Assembly (NCBI GenBank): GCA_002254845.1
Contig: NKPT01000027.1
Span: 1-44,988, forward strand
Length of the DNA stretch: 44,988 nt
Source: Chloracidobacterium sp. CP2_5A
GTDB taxonomy: Bacteria; Acidobacteriota; Blastocatellia; Chloracidobacteriales; Chloracidobacteriaceae
Direction: 5' to 3'
Each line of letters opens with the position of its first letter. The stretch's first letter is position 1. The notes under the pieces were generated by a model that worked only from the letters and a program-made list of their open reading frames with translations, was not told the origin of the DNA and ran no database searches. Positions 32,329 to 43,348 of this stretch are shown here, in pieces. Made by a program: the position numbers and the translations under genes.

Positions 32329-34497
32329 CTAGCCGCTTGGAGGCGCGTCGCTTGGCAGCGCCTCCGCCTCGCTATCGGCGATGGCTTCCGGCGCGGCCTG
32401 GCTTTGCCGCGCAATCGCGAGATAGGCCGCCAAGTAAAGGGCCAACGCCAGAAGCGTCATCTTGCGCAGCCCGGCGTACATCGAGAGGTATTCAAGGCAG
32501 CCGCCAACCACCGCCCCAAGGATATTCGAGCCAAGCGCCGACGAGACATGACTCGCTTGCCGGAGCAGGTTGGAGAGGATGACGCCGGCGAAAAAGACCG
32601 GAAGCGCGAAGAGCGCGCCGCCCAAAATCCCGCGCGTCAGCAGCGGAAGCTGGTTGAGCGTTCCGGCGCCCAGATGCCAAATGGCGAGCAGGGAAAGGGC
32701 TAGCGGCGCAAACCAAGGGCGCAAGTCCGCATTCGGGCGCGCCATCACGAAAGCGTTCGCGGAAAGGGCCATGACCAGCACGCCCGCGAAAACCGAGGCG
32801 TTGACGACCCAAGTGGAGCCAAAAAGCAGGCTTAGCTCCGTCACCATGCGGGTTTCGAGCAACAGAAACGCCGCGCCCATCAAAAACAGCGGCCAGTCAA
32901 AGCGCCGGGCGGTCAGCAGATCCTTTCCGAAGACGCGCTGGACGCCACACGCCGCCGTGACCAGCAGCAGCCCAATCACGACCAAGTAGGCGTAAGGGAC
33001 GGCGCCCGGACGCAAATAAAGAAACGGCCAGTCATCGGTCGGCGTCCGCGCCGCCGGGGCGATGTCGAGCATGCCGACTGGAATCTCGATTGGAAACGCC
33101 ATTCTGGATTGCACTTTCGCCGGCGTCAGATTTTCGCCCACCAGAAAGGTCACGCCATGATTGTAGCCATGCGCGACAATCACCGGGGCCCGCCCGGTGG
33201 CCTCCGTGATGACGTTGTTGAGCCGCTCGACCATCCATCTGCCGGCCGCCACCGAAAACGACACCGACAGCAATCCGCCCGGCGCGACGTGCCGCCACCC
33301 CGAACGAATGCCTTCAACCGTGTAGAGATAGTTATCCAGACGCAGGGTTGACATAGCGGAGAACATCGCGTGCGAGTCCACGAGTCCATAGCAGACCACG
33401 TCATACTGATCGGCGGTGTTTTGCTCGAAGTAGGCGCGGGCGTCGTTGTTGATGAGTCGAACGCGCGGGTCGGCGTAGGGCTGTTCGGGATGCAACTGGC
33501 GTCCCAGGCGCAGAATAACCGGGTCAATCTCAACGCAGGTGACATGCTTGAAGCCCAAGCGCAGGGCCGCGGCCACGTCATTGCCGGCGCCAGCGCCGAT
33601 CGCCAGCGCGCGCGCTGATCTGTCCGCCACTCGAAAAGGCAGGTTGTAAGCGGCCTGCACCGGCGGGCGAACCGAGTTTTCCCTTCCCGCGGCGACAGCG
33701 CGGTCGGAGAGGTTGAGCAGGTATTGGTGAAAGTCGCGGTTGACGCTCAAGCGATACTCCGGCGGCATTCCAGCTTGCGGGGGCAGTTCCGGAAGACCAA
33801 CGTCCGCCACAACGTCAATCCGGTTGTACGGAGAAAATCGCGCGCCCTGCTGCGACCATCCAGCTAAGGCAATCGCCGCCGCGCCGAACCCAATCCACCA
33901 TCCGCGATGAATGAGCATCAGCGGGAGGACGCCGACGGCTAGCCAGACCAGCGGCGGCAAGTGAAGCGCCGCAATCGCCGTCATCGCCAAGACGCCCAAC
34001 AGCGAGCCGAGCAGGTCAACCGCGTAGGCGCGCAACGGCGGCATCCGCTCAAACCACCAGCCGACCGGGATTGCCGCAAATAGGAAAACGGCGGCAATCA
34101 GCCAGAACAGACCGAGAACCACGCCCACCGCGAAAAGAAATCCAACGCCCCCCCTGCTGATGTCCGCTCCCCACAAGCTGATGGAGGGGTCAGGAAACCC
34201 AAGGTCCATCAGACCGATGCGGTCGGAAAAAGCCAGCAGCGCCGCCAACGCGAAAAGCGTTGGGAAGGTCCACTTGAAAAGCGCCGGATGCTTGCGTCCC
34301 AGCGCCACTCCCAGCCCCATCCCCAGAAAAACGGCAATCAGCACGAGGTTGGCAAAATAGGCGAAGATGCGCACCTGCGCGCCAGTCCAGCGGATGAGCG
34401 CCAGCTCAAGCGCTAGGATGGCGAAGGTCGCCAAGCCGAGCGTCGCCGGCGACATCCGTCGCGCCCAGTCCGGAATCTGGGTTTGCGCGCCAGTCAT
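32329..34497 (-). CDS. Polytopic membrane protein with spermidine-synthase-like domain
   Basis: A 722-residue protein of three parts. About seven N-terminal membrane segments (FAILALELALIRW, FANLVLIAVFLGMGLGVALG and others) come first. A central soluble domain (about 280-500) has the SAM-binding core ALAIGAGAGNDVAAALRLGF, VEIDPVILRLG and NDARAYFEQ, typical of spermidine synthase-like aminopropyl/methyltransferases. About six C-terminal membrane segments follow. Proteins of this layout are widespread but uncharacterised; polyamine synthesis is not established for them. The ATG at 34497 has AAAGG upstream and is preferred over the frame extension to 34623, which overlaps the next gene. Confidence 0.82.
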   Translation of the reverse strand: MTGAQTQIPDWARRMSPATLGLATFAILALELALIRWTGAQVRIFAYFANLVLIAVFLGMGLGVALGRKHPALFKWTFPTLFALAALLAFSDRIGLMDLGFPDPSISLWGADISRGGVGFLFAVGVVLGLFWLIAAVFLFAAIPVGWWFERMPPLRAYAVDLLGSLLGVLAMTAIAALHLPPLVWLAVGVLPLMLIHRGWWIGFGAAAIALAGWSQQGARFSPYNRIDVVADVGLPELPPQAGMPPEYRLSVNRDFHQYLLNLSDRAVAAGRENSVRPPVQAAYNLPFRVADRSARALAIGAGAGNDVAAALRLGFKHVTCVEIDPVILRLGRQLHPEQPYADPRVRLINNDARAYFEQNTADQYDVVCYGLVDSHAMFSAMSTLRLDNYLYTVEGIRSGWRHVAPGGLLSVSFSVAAGRWMVERLNNVITEATGRAPVIVAHGYNHGVTFLVGENLTPAKVQSRMAFPIEIPVGMLDIAPAARTPTDDWPFLYLRPGAVPYAYLVVIGLLLVTAACGVQRVFGKDLLTARRFDWPLFLMGAAFLLLETRMVTELSLLFGSTWVVNASVFAGVLVMALSANAFVMARPNADLRPWFAPLALSLLAIWHLGAGTLNQLPLLTRGILGGALFALPVFFAGVILSNLLRQASHVSSALGSNILGAVVGGCLEYLSMYAGLRKMTLLALALYLAAYLAIARQSQAAPEAIADSEAEALPSDAPPSG

Positions 34498-34576
34498 GCC
34501 AAAACGCCTTTCTCGGCGGCGACCAACAGGCTTGCCGCCGCCTGCGTCAGGTCCGCTCTGAGCTTGCCGCGCGACG

Positions 34577-36427
<1,851 letters not shown>

Positions 36428-36814
36428 AGTGGCAACTTGGCTAAGCAGGCATCGGCTTTGGCTCGGGCTGGGAAGCGTGATTGTCAGCGAATGCCGGACA
36501 CGACGCAACCCGCTAAAGTAGAGATTGGACAGGAGGAGGAGATGCCTGCCCGTTGCGGCGCGCGCTGCATAGGCCGCGCCCGGCGCGCGACGCCGCGAGC
36601 GTATCTGCCGCTTATGCGGCCGCTCTCAGGCTGCATTGCCCCTAGCCTAAATCTAACGACGGAGCGCGAGTTGGACGCCGCGCCAGCCGCGGCTTATCCG
36701 CCATATCCTCGGCATCCTAGCGGAAAGCGCCCTAGGGCAAGGCTTTAGACGCGGCGCCGGCGCCGAAAGCGCATCGCCCGCCCGGGGCGCGCTCGCCTCG
36801 AACAGGTTGGGGGA

Positions 36815-36838
36815 CGAAAAAACAGCGCTGTTTTTTCG
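36815..36838. promoter_or_regulatory. 24-bp perfect palindrome, possible operator
   Basis: The half site CGAAAAAACAGC is followed directly by its exact reverse complement. The A6/T6 arms with a CAGCGCTG core resemble a regulator binding site more than a terminator, because the stem is AT-rich and has no spacer. Confidence 0.4.
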
Positions 36839-36889
36839 AGTTTTTCAAAAGCCAGCTCTAATCCTGCGACGGCTTGGGAGGCTTTTCAG

Positions 36890-36936
36890 GCGGAGGAAAG
36901 AAAATCGGGCAGAGAAGCGAAAGGCTTCCCTGCCCG
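36890..36936 (-). terminator. Intrinsic terminator of the His-rich peptide gene
   Basis: CGGGCAG and GAAGC pair with GCTTC and CTGCCCG across a five-base loop (36906-36936), a 12-bp stem with one mismatch. On the minus strand it is followed by ATTTTCTTT. It lies 28 bases beyond the peptide gene. Confidence 0.8.
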
Positions 36937-36963
36937 ACGCTCCGCGTCAGATGCAAGGCTTGG

Positions 36964-37212
36964 CTAGCGCGGCTGGGGCTTCGCCGCGCCGCTTGGCTCG
37001 GAAGCCGCCTTCCGATGATGACGCCGCGAATGATGACGCCGCGAATGACGGTGATGCTTCTTCGGGGATTGCGTCGTATTGCTTGCGCTAGAGGCGCCAG
37101 CTGCTGGCTTTGGTTGTTGAGCGTTGGCAGGTTCGACGAATCCAAGGGTGGTCAGGCCCAGGGCGAGCGTGGCGAAGAGGGCGATGGCAAGCTTTTTTAT
37201 CGTCGCGTTCAT
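36964..37212 (-). CDS. Small exported His/Arg-rich peptide
   Basis: An 82-residue protein. A clear signal peptide (residues 7-31, hydrophobic core LAIALFATLALGLTTLGF, cleavage likely after ANA) leaves a mature peptide of about 51 residues. The mature part has a Pro/Ala/Ser stretch and then a His/Arg/Lys block at 51-68 (KKHHRHSRRHHSRRHHRK). A 15-bp tandem repeat in the DNA generates the HHSRR units. AAAGGA sits 9 bases before the ATG, and a strong terminator follows. The composition suggests binding of metal ions or polyanions in the periplasm. The divergent neighbour is a heavy-metal RND operon, which supports the metal idea. No known family recognised. Confidence 0.75.
   Translation of the reverse strand: MNATIKKLAIALFATLALGLTTLGFVEPANAQQPKPAAGASSASNTTQSPKKHHRHSRRHHSRRHHRKAASEPSGAAKPQPR
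37015..37044. repeat. 15-bp tandem repeat encoding His/Arg units
   Basis: ATGATGACGCCGCGA occurs twice in a row (37015-37029 and 37030-37044) with a decayed third copy after it. It is in frame in the His-rich peptide gene. Confidence 0.92.
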
Positions 37213-37590
37213 GGCTGTGGATTCCTTTCAGCAAAAGAGATTGTCGAGAAAGCGCTTCAACCGATGAGGATGAGCGCTTGCCTTAGCTAGGAGCAAACTC
37301 AATGCCAAACGCGCCAGGCGCCGGCATTTCTATGTAAATATCTAAAAACAAAAGGATTGTATTTTAGGCGAGGCCATCTTGGGACAGCCTTTCATCTAGC
37401 TTGGGGCGCTTTGGCGCGACCGCGATGACCTAAATGCCTCATCGCGGTCGCGGGCGGGCTGTTGGCCGCTTGGGCGGCATCGGGAGCCACGGCTTGGCGT
37501 TGCGGACAGCCTGCGAGCAAGCGCCACTTGACGTGCCCTGCGGGAGGCGCTACGCTCGCCGCGGAAAGCCTATTGCCAGAGCGCGTCTAC
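37213..37590. promoter_or_regulatory. Divergent control region of peptide gene and metal efflux operon
   Basis: This 378-base gap has an AT-rich block at about 37328-37370, unusual for the window and likely to hold the minus-strand promoter. A perfect 14-bp inverted repeat, CGCGACCGCGATGA at 37415-37428 and its complement at 37439-37452 with a 10-base loop, has no T-run and so looks like an operator rather than a terminator. Confidence 0.45.
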
Positions 37591-37998
37591 ATGTTCCCCC
37601 TCAATCAACGCACTCCCGATTGGCGACGCCTCTTCAGCGGCTGCTTTCTCGCATGGCTGTTTTTTGATCTGTGCGTCGTCCATTTGCTCAACCCGCAGTA
37701 CGCTGCCGCCGAGCTGTTCGGCTGCGCCGTTCCGGCCGTGGTCGCCGCGCCGGGCGCCGAGACGGAGACGACAACGCCCGGCGTCAGGTCTGCGCCCGCC
37801 GCCCTCGAGGCCGCGGAGCGGTCGCTGCCTGCGCATTCCTGCTTCTGGAATACCCAATCGCTGCTTGACGCCCCGACCATCGCGCTCCCGCTGCAGCGGT
37901 TGGCGCTGGCGGCGACGACGAAGGTCGCCCCCAGCCGTTCGATCTGGTACTTCCGTCTCTTTCCTGGCTCCATCTTTCATCCGCCGCGACTCGCCTGA
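37591..37998 (+). CDS. Small protein preceding the RND efflux genes
   Basis: A 135-residue protein from the ATG at 37591. One hydrophobic segment lies near the N-terminus (LFSGCFLAWLFFDLCVVHLL), followed by an Ala/Thr/Glu-rich stretch and a second part with HSCFWNTQSLLDAPTIALPL. Small membrane proteins with Cys/His residues often precede heavy-metal RND genes, and four Cys are present here. No family recognised. The open frame reaches back to 37462 but that part is Arg/Ala-rich and overlaps the control region. The next gene starts 90 bases later. Confidence 0.55.
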   Translation: MFPLNQRTPDWRRLFSGCFLAWLFFDLCVVHLLNPQYAAAELFGCAVPAVVAAPGAETETTTPGVRSAPAALEAAERSLPAHSCFWNTQSLLDAPTIALPLQRLALAATTKVAPSRSIWYFRLFPGSIFHPPRLA

Positions 37999-38088
37999 TC
38001 GCCGCCGTTGCGTGTCGTCCGACGCCCCCTTGCGGGGAGGCCTGCGGACGCTTCCCATCGACAACGCTCATCGGTCAGGAGTATCGCT

Positions 38089-39501
38089 ATGACGGTTGAA
38101 ACGCCGCCGGAAAACATTCCGGCATTGGAGGCGACGCCTTCCCCGCCGCCTGATTCGCCGCAGCGACGCGGTCGCGGATGGATCGCTTGGGGGATAACGC
38201 TTGGAATGCTGGGCGCGCTGGTCGCCATTGGCGCGCTGTGGCTCAGCGCCCATCGCTCGGCAATCGCGCTGCCACAACCCGCCTCTGCGCCGCCCAAGCC
38301 GGCACTCAAGTCGGTCATCGAGCTGGACTCGCTTGATGGCATCACCCTCGAGCCAGCGCGAATACAAAGCTTGACAAGCAGCTTGCGCGTCACGGGAACG
38401 GTTGAGTTCAATCCGCAGGCAAGCGTCGTCATCGCGCCGCTGGTGTCAGGACGCGTCACGAAGACGCTTGTCGCGCAGGGCGAGCGCGTCCGCGCCGGGC
38501 AGCCGCTCATCGCGTTGGACAGCCCGGAAATCGCCGACCTGCACATTCGGCTGCATGACGCGGAAACCCGCCGTGACATCGCCGCCCGCAATCTTAGGCG
38601 CGTTGAGCGCGAGGAAAGCCGCCTGGCCCTGACGCAGGCGCAGGCGCGGTTGACCCAAGCCGAAGCCAACCTCCAACGCCTCAAGCAGTTGTTCGAATCC
38701 GGCATCCTCTCGCGGCAAGAGTTGCAGGACGCCGAAACCGCCTATGCGACCGCTAAGGCGGAGTATGATTTTCAACAGGTTGTCGGTCGGGAGCGCGAAT
38801 TGCGCGAGGCGCGCGAGGCGCTCGAAGTCGCCAACGTCGAAGTCAGGCATATTGAGGATCAACTCAAGGCGTTGGGCGCGCCGCCGACGCCGAATGACGA
38901 TGACGCCCATCCAACGGCGGAAATCATCCTTACAGCCCCGCTCTCCGGCATCGTCGCCGACCGGATGGCGAATGTCGGCGCGTTCATTCCCGCCGGGACG
39001 ACATTGCTGACCATTGTGGACTTGCGCGTGATGTGGGTCAGGGCGGCTGTTCCGGAAGCGCAGCTTGGGAGCGTTCGCATCGGGCAGCCGGTTGAAGTTC
39101 GCGTTCCAGCGCTAGGGGCGCAGCTCCTGCGCGGGCGCGTCTCCTTCATCGAAACCCAAATCAACGTCGACACCCGCGCGGCGCGGGCGCGCATCGAGGT
39201 ATTCAACCCTGATGAGCGCCTGCGGGCAGCCATGTTTGCCGAAGTGGATTTTCTGACGCCGGCCGCCGTGCCGCAGCTTGTCGTTCCGGCGTCGGCCGTA
39301 TACCGGCTCGGCGAGCGGACGGTCGCGTTCGTTGCGGGCGCGTCGCCGCGCGAGTTTCACGTCCGCGAAATCGAGGTCGGCGACACGCGCGGCAACCTAA
39401 CGCTTGTCCGTCAGGGGCTGTCCATTGGCGAGCGCGTCGTCACGCAAGGCGGGCTGGCCCTCAAAACGCAGCTTGCCAGCTTCGCCGGCGGAGAGGAGTG
39501 A
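38089..39501 (+). CDS. RND efflux periplasmic adaptor (CusB/CzcB-type)
   Basis: A 470-residue membrane fusion protein. A Pro-rich N-terminus precedes one membrane anchor at about 28-50. A lipoyl/barrel-sandwich half (VSGRVTKTLVAQGERVRAGQPLIALDS) is followed by a long coiled-coil hairpin with repeated QA/RL/EA heptads (about 150-255). The second lipoyl half (APLSGIVADRMANVGAFIPAGTTL) and beta-barrel with VVPASAVYRLGERTVAFV complete the fold. It links the inner-membrane pump to an outer-membrane channel, which is not encoded here. AGGAG lies 8 bases before the ATG. The pump gene starts 7 bases after its stop. Confidence 0.92.
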   Translation: MTVETPPENIPALEATPSPPPDSPQRRGRGWIAWGITLGMLGALVAIGALWLSAHRSAIALPQPASAPPKPALKSVIELDSLDGITLEPARIQSLTSSLRVTGTVEFNPQASVVIAPLVSGRVTKTLVAQGERVRAGQPLIALDSPEIADLHIRLHDAETRRDIAARNLRRVEREESRLALTQAQARLTQAEANLQRLKQLFESGILSRQELQDAETAYATAKAEYDFQQVVGRERELREAREALEVANVEVRHIEDQLKALGAPPTPNDDDAHPTAEIILTAPLSGIVADRMANVGAFIPAGTTLLTIVDLRVMWVRAAVPEAQLGSVRIGQPVEVRVPALGAQLLRGRVSFIETQINVDTRAARARIEVFNPDERLRAAMFAEVDFLTPAAVPQLVVPASAVYRLGERTVAFVAGASPREFHVREIEVGDTRGNLTLVRQGLSIGERVVTQGGLALKTQLASFAGGEE

Positions 39502-39508
39502 CGCGCCC

Positions 39509-42500
39509 GTGCTTGACCGCATCCTGCGATTTTCGGCAATGCATCCGAGCCTCGCTCTGCTGGGCGTTCTGTTGCTGATCCTGGCTGGGCTGAACGCTTT
39601 CCGGCAACTGCCAATAGACGCCGTGCCGGATGTCACTAATAACCAAGTGCAGGTGCTGACCTCCTCGCCGGCCCTGACGCCGCTCGAAGTTGAGCGTCAG
39701 ATCACGTTCCCGATCGAAGCGTCGCTGGCCGGGTTGGCGGGCGTCGAGGAAATCCGCTCGCTGTCAAAGTTTGGACTCTCGTCCGTTACGGTGGTCTTTG
39801 ACGACGACGTGGATATCTATCGCGCGCGGCAGTTGGTCTTTGAGCGATTGGCCGCCGCCCGCGACCAAATCCCGCCTGGCAGCGGCTCGCCGCTGCTCGG
39901 CCCTATCACGACCGGCTTGGGGGAAGTTTACCAGTACGAGTTGCGCGCCGCGCCTGGCAGCGGCCACGACGCCATGAGCCTGCGCGTCATCCAGGATTGG
40001 ATCGTCCGCCGCCAACTGCTAGGAACGCCAGGCGTCGCCGAGGTCAACAGCTATGGCGGCTTGAGCAAGCAGTATCAAGTCCGCATCGAGCCAGCCAAGC
40101 TGCAAGCCTACGGGCTGACGCTCCGCGAAGTGATGGACGCCGTAGCGCGCAACAACGCTAACGCAAGCGGCGGCGCGATTGTCCATGGGGCGGAACAGTA
40201 CCTGCTGCGCGGGGTGGGATTGGCGCAGTCGGCGGCGGACATCGAGCGGATCGTCATCGCGACCGGGCGCGACGGCGTGCCGGTTTTGGTCCGTGACGTG
40301 GGCGAAGTCATCTGCGCGCCGCCGGCGGTTCGCCAGGGCGCGGTGACGGCCGACGGCAACGGCGAAACCGTGTGCGGCATCGCGCTGATGCTTAAGGGGG
40401 CGAATGCGCGAACCGTCACGCAAGCCGTCGCCGATCGTCTAGACAAGATCGCCGCCACGCTACCGCCGGGCGTTCACATCGCGCCCTTTTACGATCGCGC
40501 CGAGCTAGTCGGTCAAACGATTCGCACCGTGATCCGGAACCTGACCGAAGGCGCGCTCATCGTCATCGGCGTGCTGATGCTGCTGCTGGGACACTGGCCA
40601 TCGGCATTGCTTGTGGCGACCGTGATTCCGCTCTCAATGCTGGGCGCGGCGGTTGGCATGCAGGCGCTGGGGATTTCAGGCAATTTGATGAGCCTTGGCG
40701 CCATTGACTTTGGGCTGATTGTGGATGGCGCGGTCATTCTGACGGAAAACAGCATCCGGCGCATCGCCGAGCGGCAGCATGAGCTTGTCCGCCCGCTGAC
40801 CGCGGCCGAGCGGCGGGAGGTTGTCGTCGCGGCGTCGAGCGAAGTGCGCCGGGCGACGATGTTTGGGGAAGTCATCATCGCCCTGGTGTACGTCCCGCTG
40901 CTCGCGTTGCGCGGCATCGAGGGCAAGATGTTCGCGCCGATGGCGCTGACCGTTATGTGCGCGCTCGGCAGCGCGGCGGTCCTGTCGCTGACCTACGTGC
41001 CTGCCATGCTCGTCTTTGCCCTGCGCGGCCAGGTGGCGGAGCGCGAATCGCCACTCATCCGCTGGGCAAAGCGCGGCTACGCGCCCGCATTCGCCTTTGC
41101 CCGCCAATATCGGGCGCAAGCGACGGCTGCAGCGTTCGGGCTGATGCTGCTGGCCGGCGCAGCAGCTCTGGCGCTAGGCGCGGAATTCATCCCTCGCCTC
41201 GAAGAAGGCTCGCTCGCCATTCAGATGCAGCGCCTCCCCAGCATATCGGTGGCGGAAGCCGTCCGCACAGCGACCGAAGCCGAGCGCGTTCTGCTGACCT
41301 TTCCTGAAGTCACGAAAGTCGTGACGAAAAACGGCAGCGCCGAAATCGCCACCGACCCGATGGGCATCGAGCTGGGCGATATGTACATCGGACTGAAGCC
41401 GCCAAGCGAATGGCAGACGGCTCGCTCGCGCGAAGGGCTGATCGCCGCCATGAGCGACGCGCTGCGGCGGCGCGTTCCGGAAGCCCGCTTTAGCTTCAGT
41501 CAGCCGATCGAGCTGCGCGTGTCGGAACTCATTTCCGGCGCGAAGTCCGATGTCGCCATCAAGGTGTTTGGCGATGATCTGGACGTGTTGCGCGACCAGG
41601 CTGAACAGATCGCGCAGGCGCTGACGCAGTTGCCCGGCGCGGCGGATGTCAAGCTTGAAGCCATCGCCGGCGTCCCGCAGGTGCAGGTGTCGCCAAATCG
41701 GGCGGCGCTGGCGCGGTACGGGTTGAGCATCGAGGAGATCAACTCGTTCGTGGAGTCGGTCGCGGTCGGGCGCGAAGTTGGCGTTGTTTATGAAAGCGAG
41801 CGGCGGTTTCCGTTGGTTGTGCGTCTGGACGCGGCGAGCGGGCGGAGCCTCGAAGCGCTCAAGTCCTTGACGCTTGTGACGCCAACCGGGGCTCGCGTCC
41901 CGCTGACGGCTGTCGCCGACGTGGCTGTGACGGAAGGGCCAGCGCAGGTGTCGCGCGAGGGCGGCCGGCGGCGCATGATCGTTGAATGCAACGTCCGCGG
42001 GCGCGACATCGGAAGCTTCGTCGCCGAGGCGCAGGCGCATCTCAAGAGGACATTGATCCTGCCGCCTGGCTACAGCGTCGCCTTCGGCGGACAGTTTGAA
42101 AACCTGCAACGCGCGACGGCGCGGCTGGCGGTCGTCGTCCCGGTCGCGTTGCTGCTCATTTACGCGCTGCTGTACCTGTCATTTGGCGATGCCCGCGCGG
42201 CGGCGCTAGTATTTAGCGGCGTGCCCTTCGCGGCTGTGGGCGGCGTGGCGGCGCTCGCCTTGCGCGGCATGCCGTTTTCCATTTCGGCGGGCGTCGGCTT
42301 TATCGCCTTGTTCGGCGTCGCCGTTCTCAACGGGCTCGTCCTGCTGTCCGCCATCCGAGGCCTACGCCGTCAGGGCCTTTCGCTGGAAGCGGCCACGCGG
42401 CAGGGAGCGCAGGGGCGCCTGCGGCCGGTGCTGACGACGGCCCTTGTCGCCAGTCTGGGCTTTTTGCCGATGGCAACGGCAACCTCAGCCGGCGCGGAAG

Positions 42501-42628
42501 TGCAACGACCGCTTGCCACGGTCGTCATCGGCGGGTTAGTGACAGCGACAGTCCTGACGCTGCTGCTGCTGCCAGCGCTCTATGAATGGATGGAGCGGCG
42601 GGCGGCGCGCGCGGATGAGGAGGTGTAG
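39509..42628 (+). CDS. Heavy-metal RND efflux pump (CzcA/CusA family)
   Basis: A 1039-residue inner-membrane proton antiporter. The N-terminal helix (MHPSLALLGVLLLILAGLNAFRQLPIDAVPDVTNNQVQVLT in pieces) and the TM4 signature GAIDFGLIVDGAVILTEN with its paired Asp residues define the heavy-metal efflux branch of RND pumps. Typical periplasmic segments (VEEIRSLSKFGLSSVTVVF, VTKNGSAEIATDPMG) are present. Substrate type (Cu/Ag versus Zn/Co/Ni/Cd) cannot be fixed by eye. I chose the GTG at 39509 with GAGGAG upstream, giving the usual length; the frame to 39404 overlaps the adaptor gene. Confidence 0.93.
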   Translation: MLDRILRFSAMHPSLALLGVLLLILAGLNAFRQLPIDAVPDVTNNQVQVLTSSPALTPLEVERQITFPIEASLAGLAGVEEIRSLSKFGLSSVTVVFDDDVDIYRARQLVFERLAAARDQIPPGSGSPLLGPITTGLGEVYQYELRAAPGSGHDAMSLRVIQDWIVRRQLLGTPGVAEVNSYGGLSKQYQVRIEPAKLQAYGLTLREVMDAVARNNANASGGAIVHGAEQYLLRGVGLAQSAADIERIVIATGRDGVPVLVRDVGEVICAPPAVRQGAVTADGNGETVCGIALMLKGANARTVTQAVADRLDKIAATLPPGVHIAPFYDRAELVGQTIRTVIRNLTEGALIVIGVLMLLLGHWPSALLVATVIPLSMLGAAVGMQALGISGNLMSLGAIDFGLIVDGAVILTENSIRRIAERQHELVRPLTAAERREVVVAASSEVRRATMFGEVIIALVYVPLLALRGIEGKMFAPMALTVMCALGSAAVLSLTYVPAMLVFALRGQVAERESPLIRWAKRGYAPAFAFARQYRAQATAAAFGLMLLAGAAALALGAEFIPRLEEGSLAIQMQRLPSISVAEAVRTATEAERVLLTFPEVTKVVTKNGSAEIATDPMGIELGDMYIGLKPPSEWQTARSREGLIAAMSDALRRRVPEARFSFSQPIELRVSELISGAKSDVAIKVFGDDLDVLRDQAEQIAQALTQLPGAADVKLEAIAGVPQVQVSPNRAALARYGLSIEEINSFVESVAVGREVGVVYESERRFPLVVRLDAASGRSLEALKSLTLVTPTGARVPLTAVADVAVTEGPAQVSREGGRRRMIVECNVRGRDIGSFVAEAQAHLKRTLILPPGYSVAFGGQFENLQRATARLAVVVPVALLLIYALLYLSFGDARAAALVFSGVPFAAVGGVAALALRGMPFSISAGVGFIALFGVAVLNGLVLLSAIRGLRRQGLSLEAATRQGAQGRLRPVLTTALVASLGFLPMATATSAGAEVQRPLATVVIGGLVTATVLTLLLLPALYEWMERRAARADEEV

Positions 42629-42634
42629 CCGCGG

Positions 42635-43348
42635 ATGGCCCAACTGCCGATTTACAGCGATTCCTACCGCCCATCGTCGGGCTGGTCCACGCGACTTGAG
42701 GACGTTCAAAAAACGTGGCCGCCCGAAGCCTTGGCCAAGGCTCAAGCGCGGCTGTTGACCAAATGGGCGGAAGGCCTGCGCGCCTATGACCCGCGCCCCG
42801 ACGACCTTTCGCCGCAGGCGCTAGGGCGCGCCGCGCGCTGGCTATTGGCGCGGGGCGCCGCCAAGCCTGGCGATCAACGGGACGCGCTGACGCTGAGCGA
42901 CCTGGAAGCAGTCTACCGGGCGCTTGTCGGCGACCCGGAAAGCCGCCCGGTATGGCGCGCCGACGAAGGGCGTCCGCAAGTCGAAACCCACCGCCCCGCA
43001 TCGCCGGCGGCGCTGCCAATGCTGCTGGAGATGACGCTCGACTGGTTTACGACCGATTCATTCGCCGAGCTGCACCCGATCGAGCAGGCGGGGCTATTCC
43101 ATTTGCGGATGCTCGACTTACAGCCTTTTGCGGCGCGCAACGAGACGTTGACGCGCCTGCTGGCGAGTTTTTATACGCTGCGCGCCGGGCTGCCGCCGCT
43201 CATTCCCCTCGCTGGAGAGGCGGCGGCGTACCAGGACGCCGTCGGGTATGCTTTCCAAATGATTACCCAGCCCAGCGTGGAGCTTTTTGCGCGGTGGCTG
43301 CTGGCGACGTATGAGTGGCTTGACGCTGAGCAGGAGGAGATTCGGTGA
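42635..43348 (+). CDS. Fic-domain protein with degenerate active site
   Basis: A 237-residue protein that follows the Fic fold: LTLSDLEAVYRALVGD, VWRADEGRPQVETHRPASPAALPML, then ELHPIEQAGLFHLRMLDLQPF and TRLLASFYTLRAGLPPL match the helices around the Fic motif. The motif itself, HPFxDGNGRxxR in active AMP-transferases, reads QPFAARNETLTR at 163-174. The catalytic His is Gln and most of the phosphate-binding loop is lost, so AMPylation is unlikely. GAGGAGGTG stands before the ATG, 6 bases after the pump gene. It is thus the fourth gene of the metal efflux operon and overlaps the next gene by 4 bases. Confidence 0.72.
   Translation: MAQLPIYSDSYRPSSGWSTRLEDVQKTWPPEALAKAQARLLTKWAEGLRAYDPRPDDLSPQALGRAARWLLARGAAKPGDQRDALTLSDLEAVYRALVGDPESRPVWRADEGRPQVETHRPASPAALPMLLEMTLDWFTTDSFAELHPIEQAGLFHLRMLDLQPFAARNETLTRLLASFYTLRAGLPPLIPLAGEAAAYQDAVGYAFQMITQPSVELFARWLLATYEWLDAEQEEIR

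Larger units (their letters stand above)
36428..36963. other. 536-base intergenic region with a perfect palindrome and a terminator
   Basis: No credible gene. It contains a 24-bp perfect palindrome (36815-36838) and the terminator of the His-rich peptide gene at 36890-36936. The open frames here are shadows or Arg-rich noise. Confidence 0.6.
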
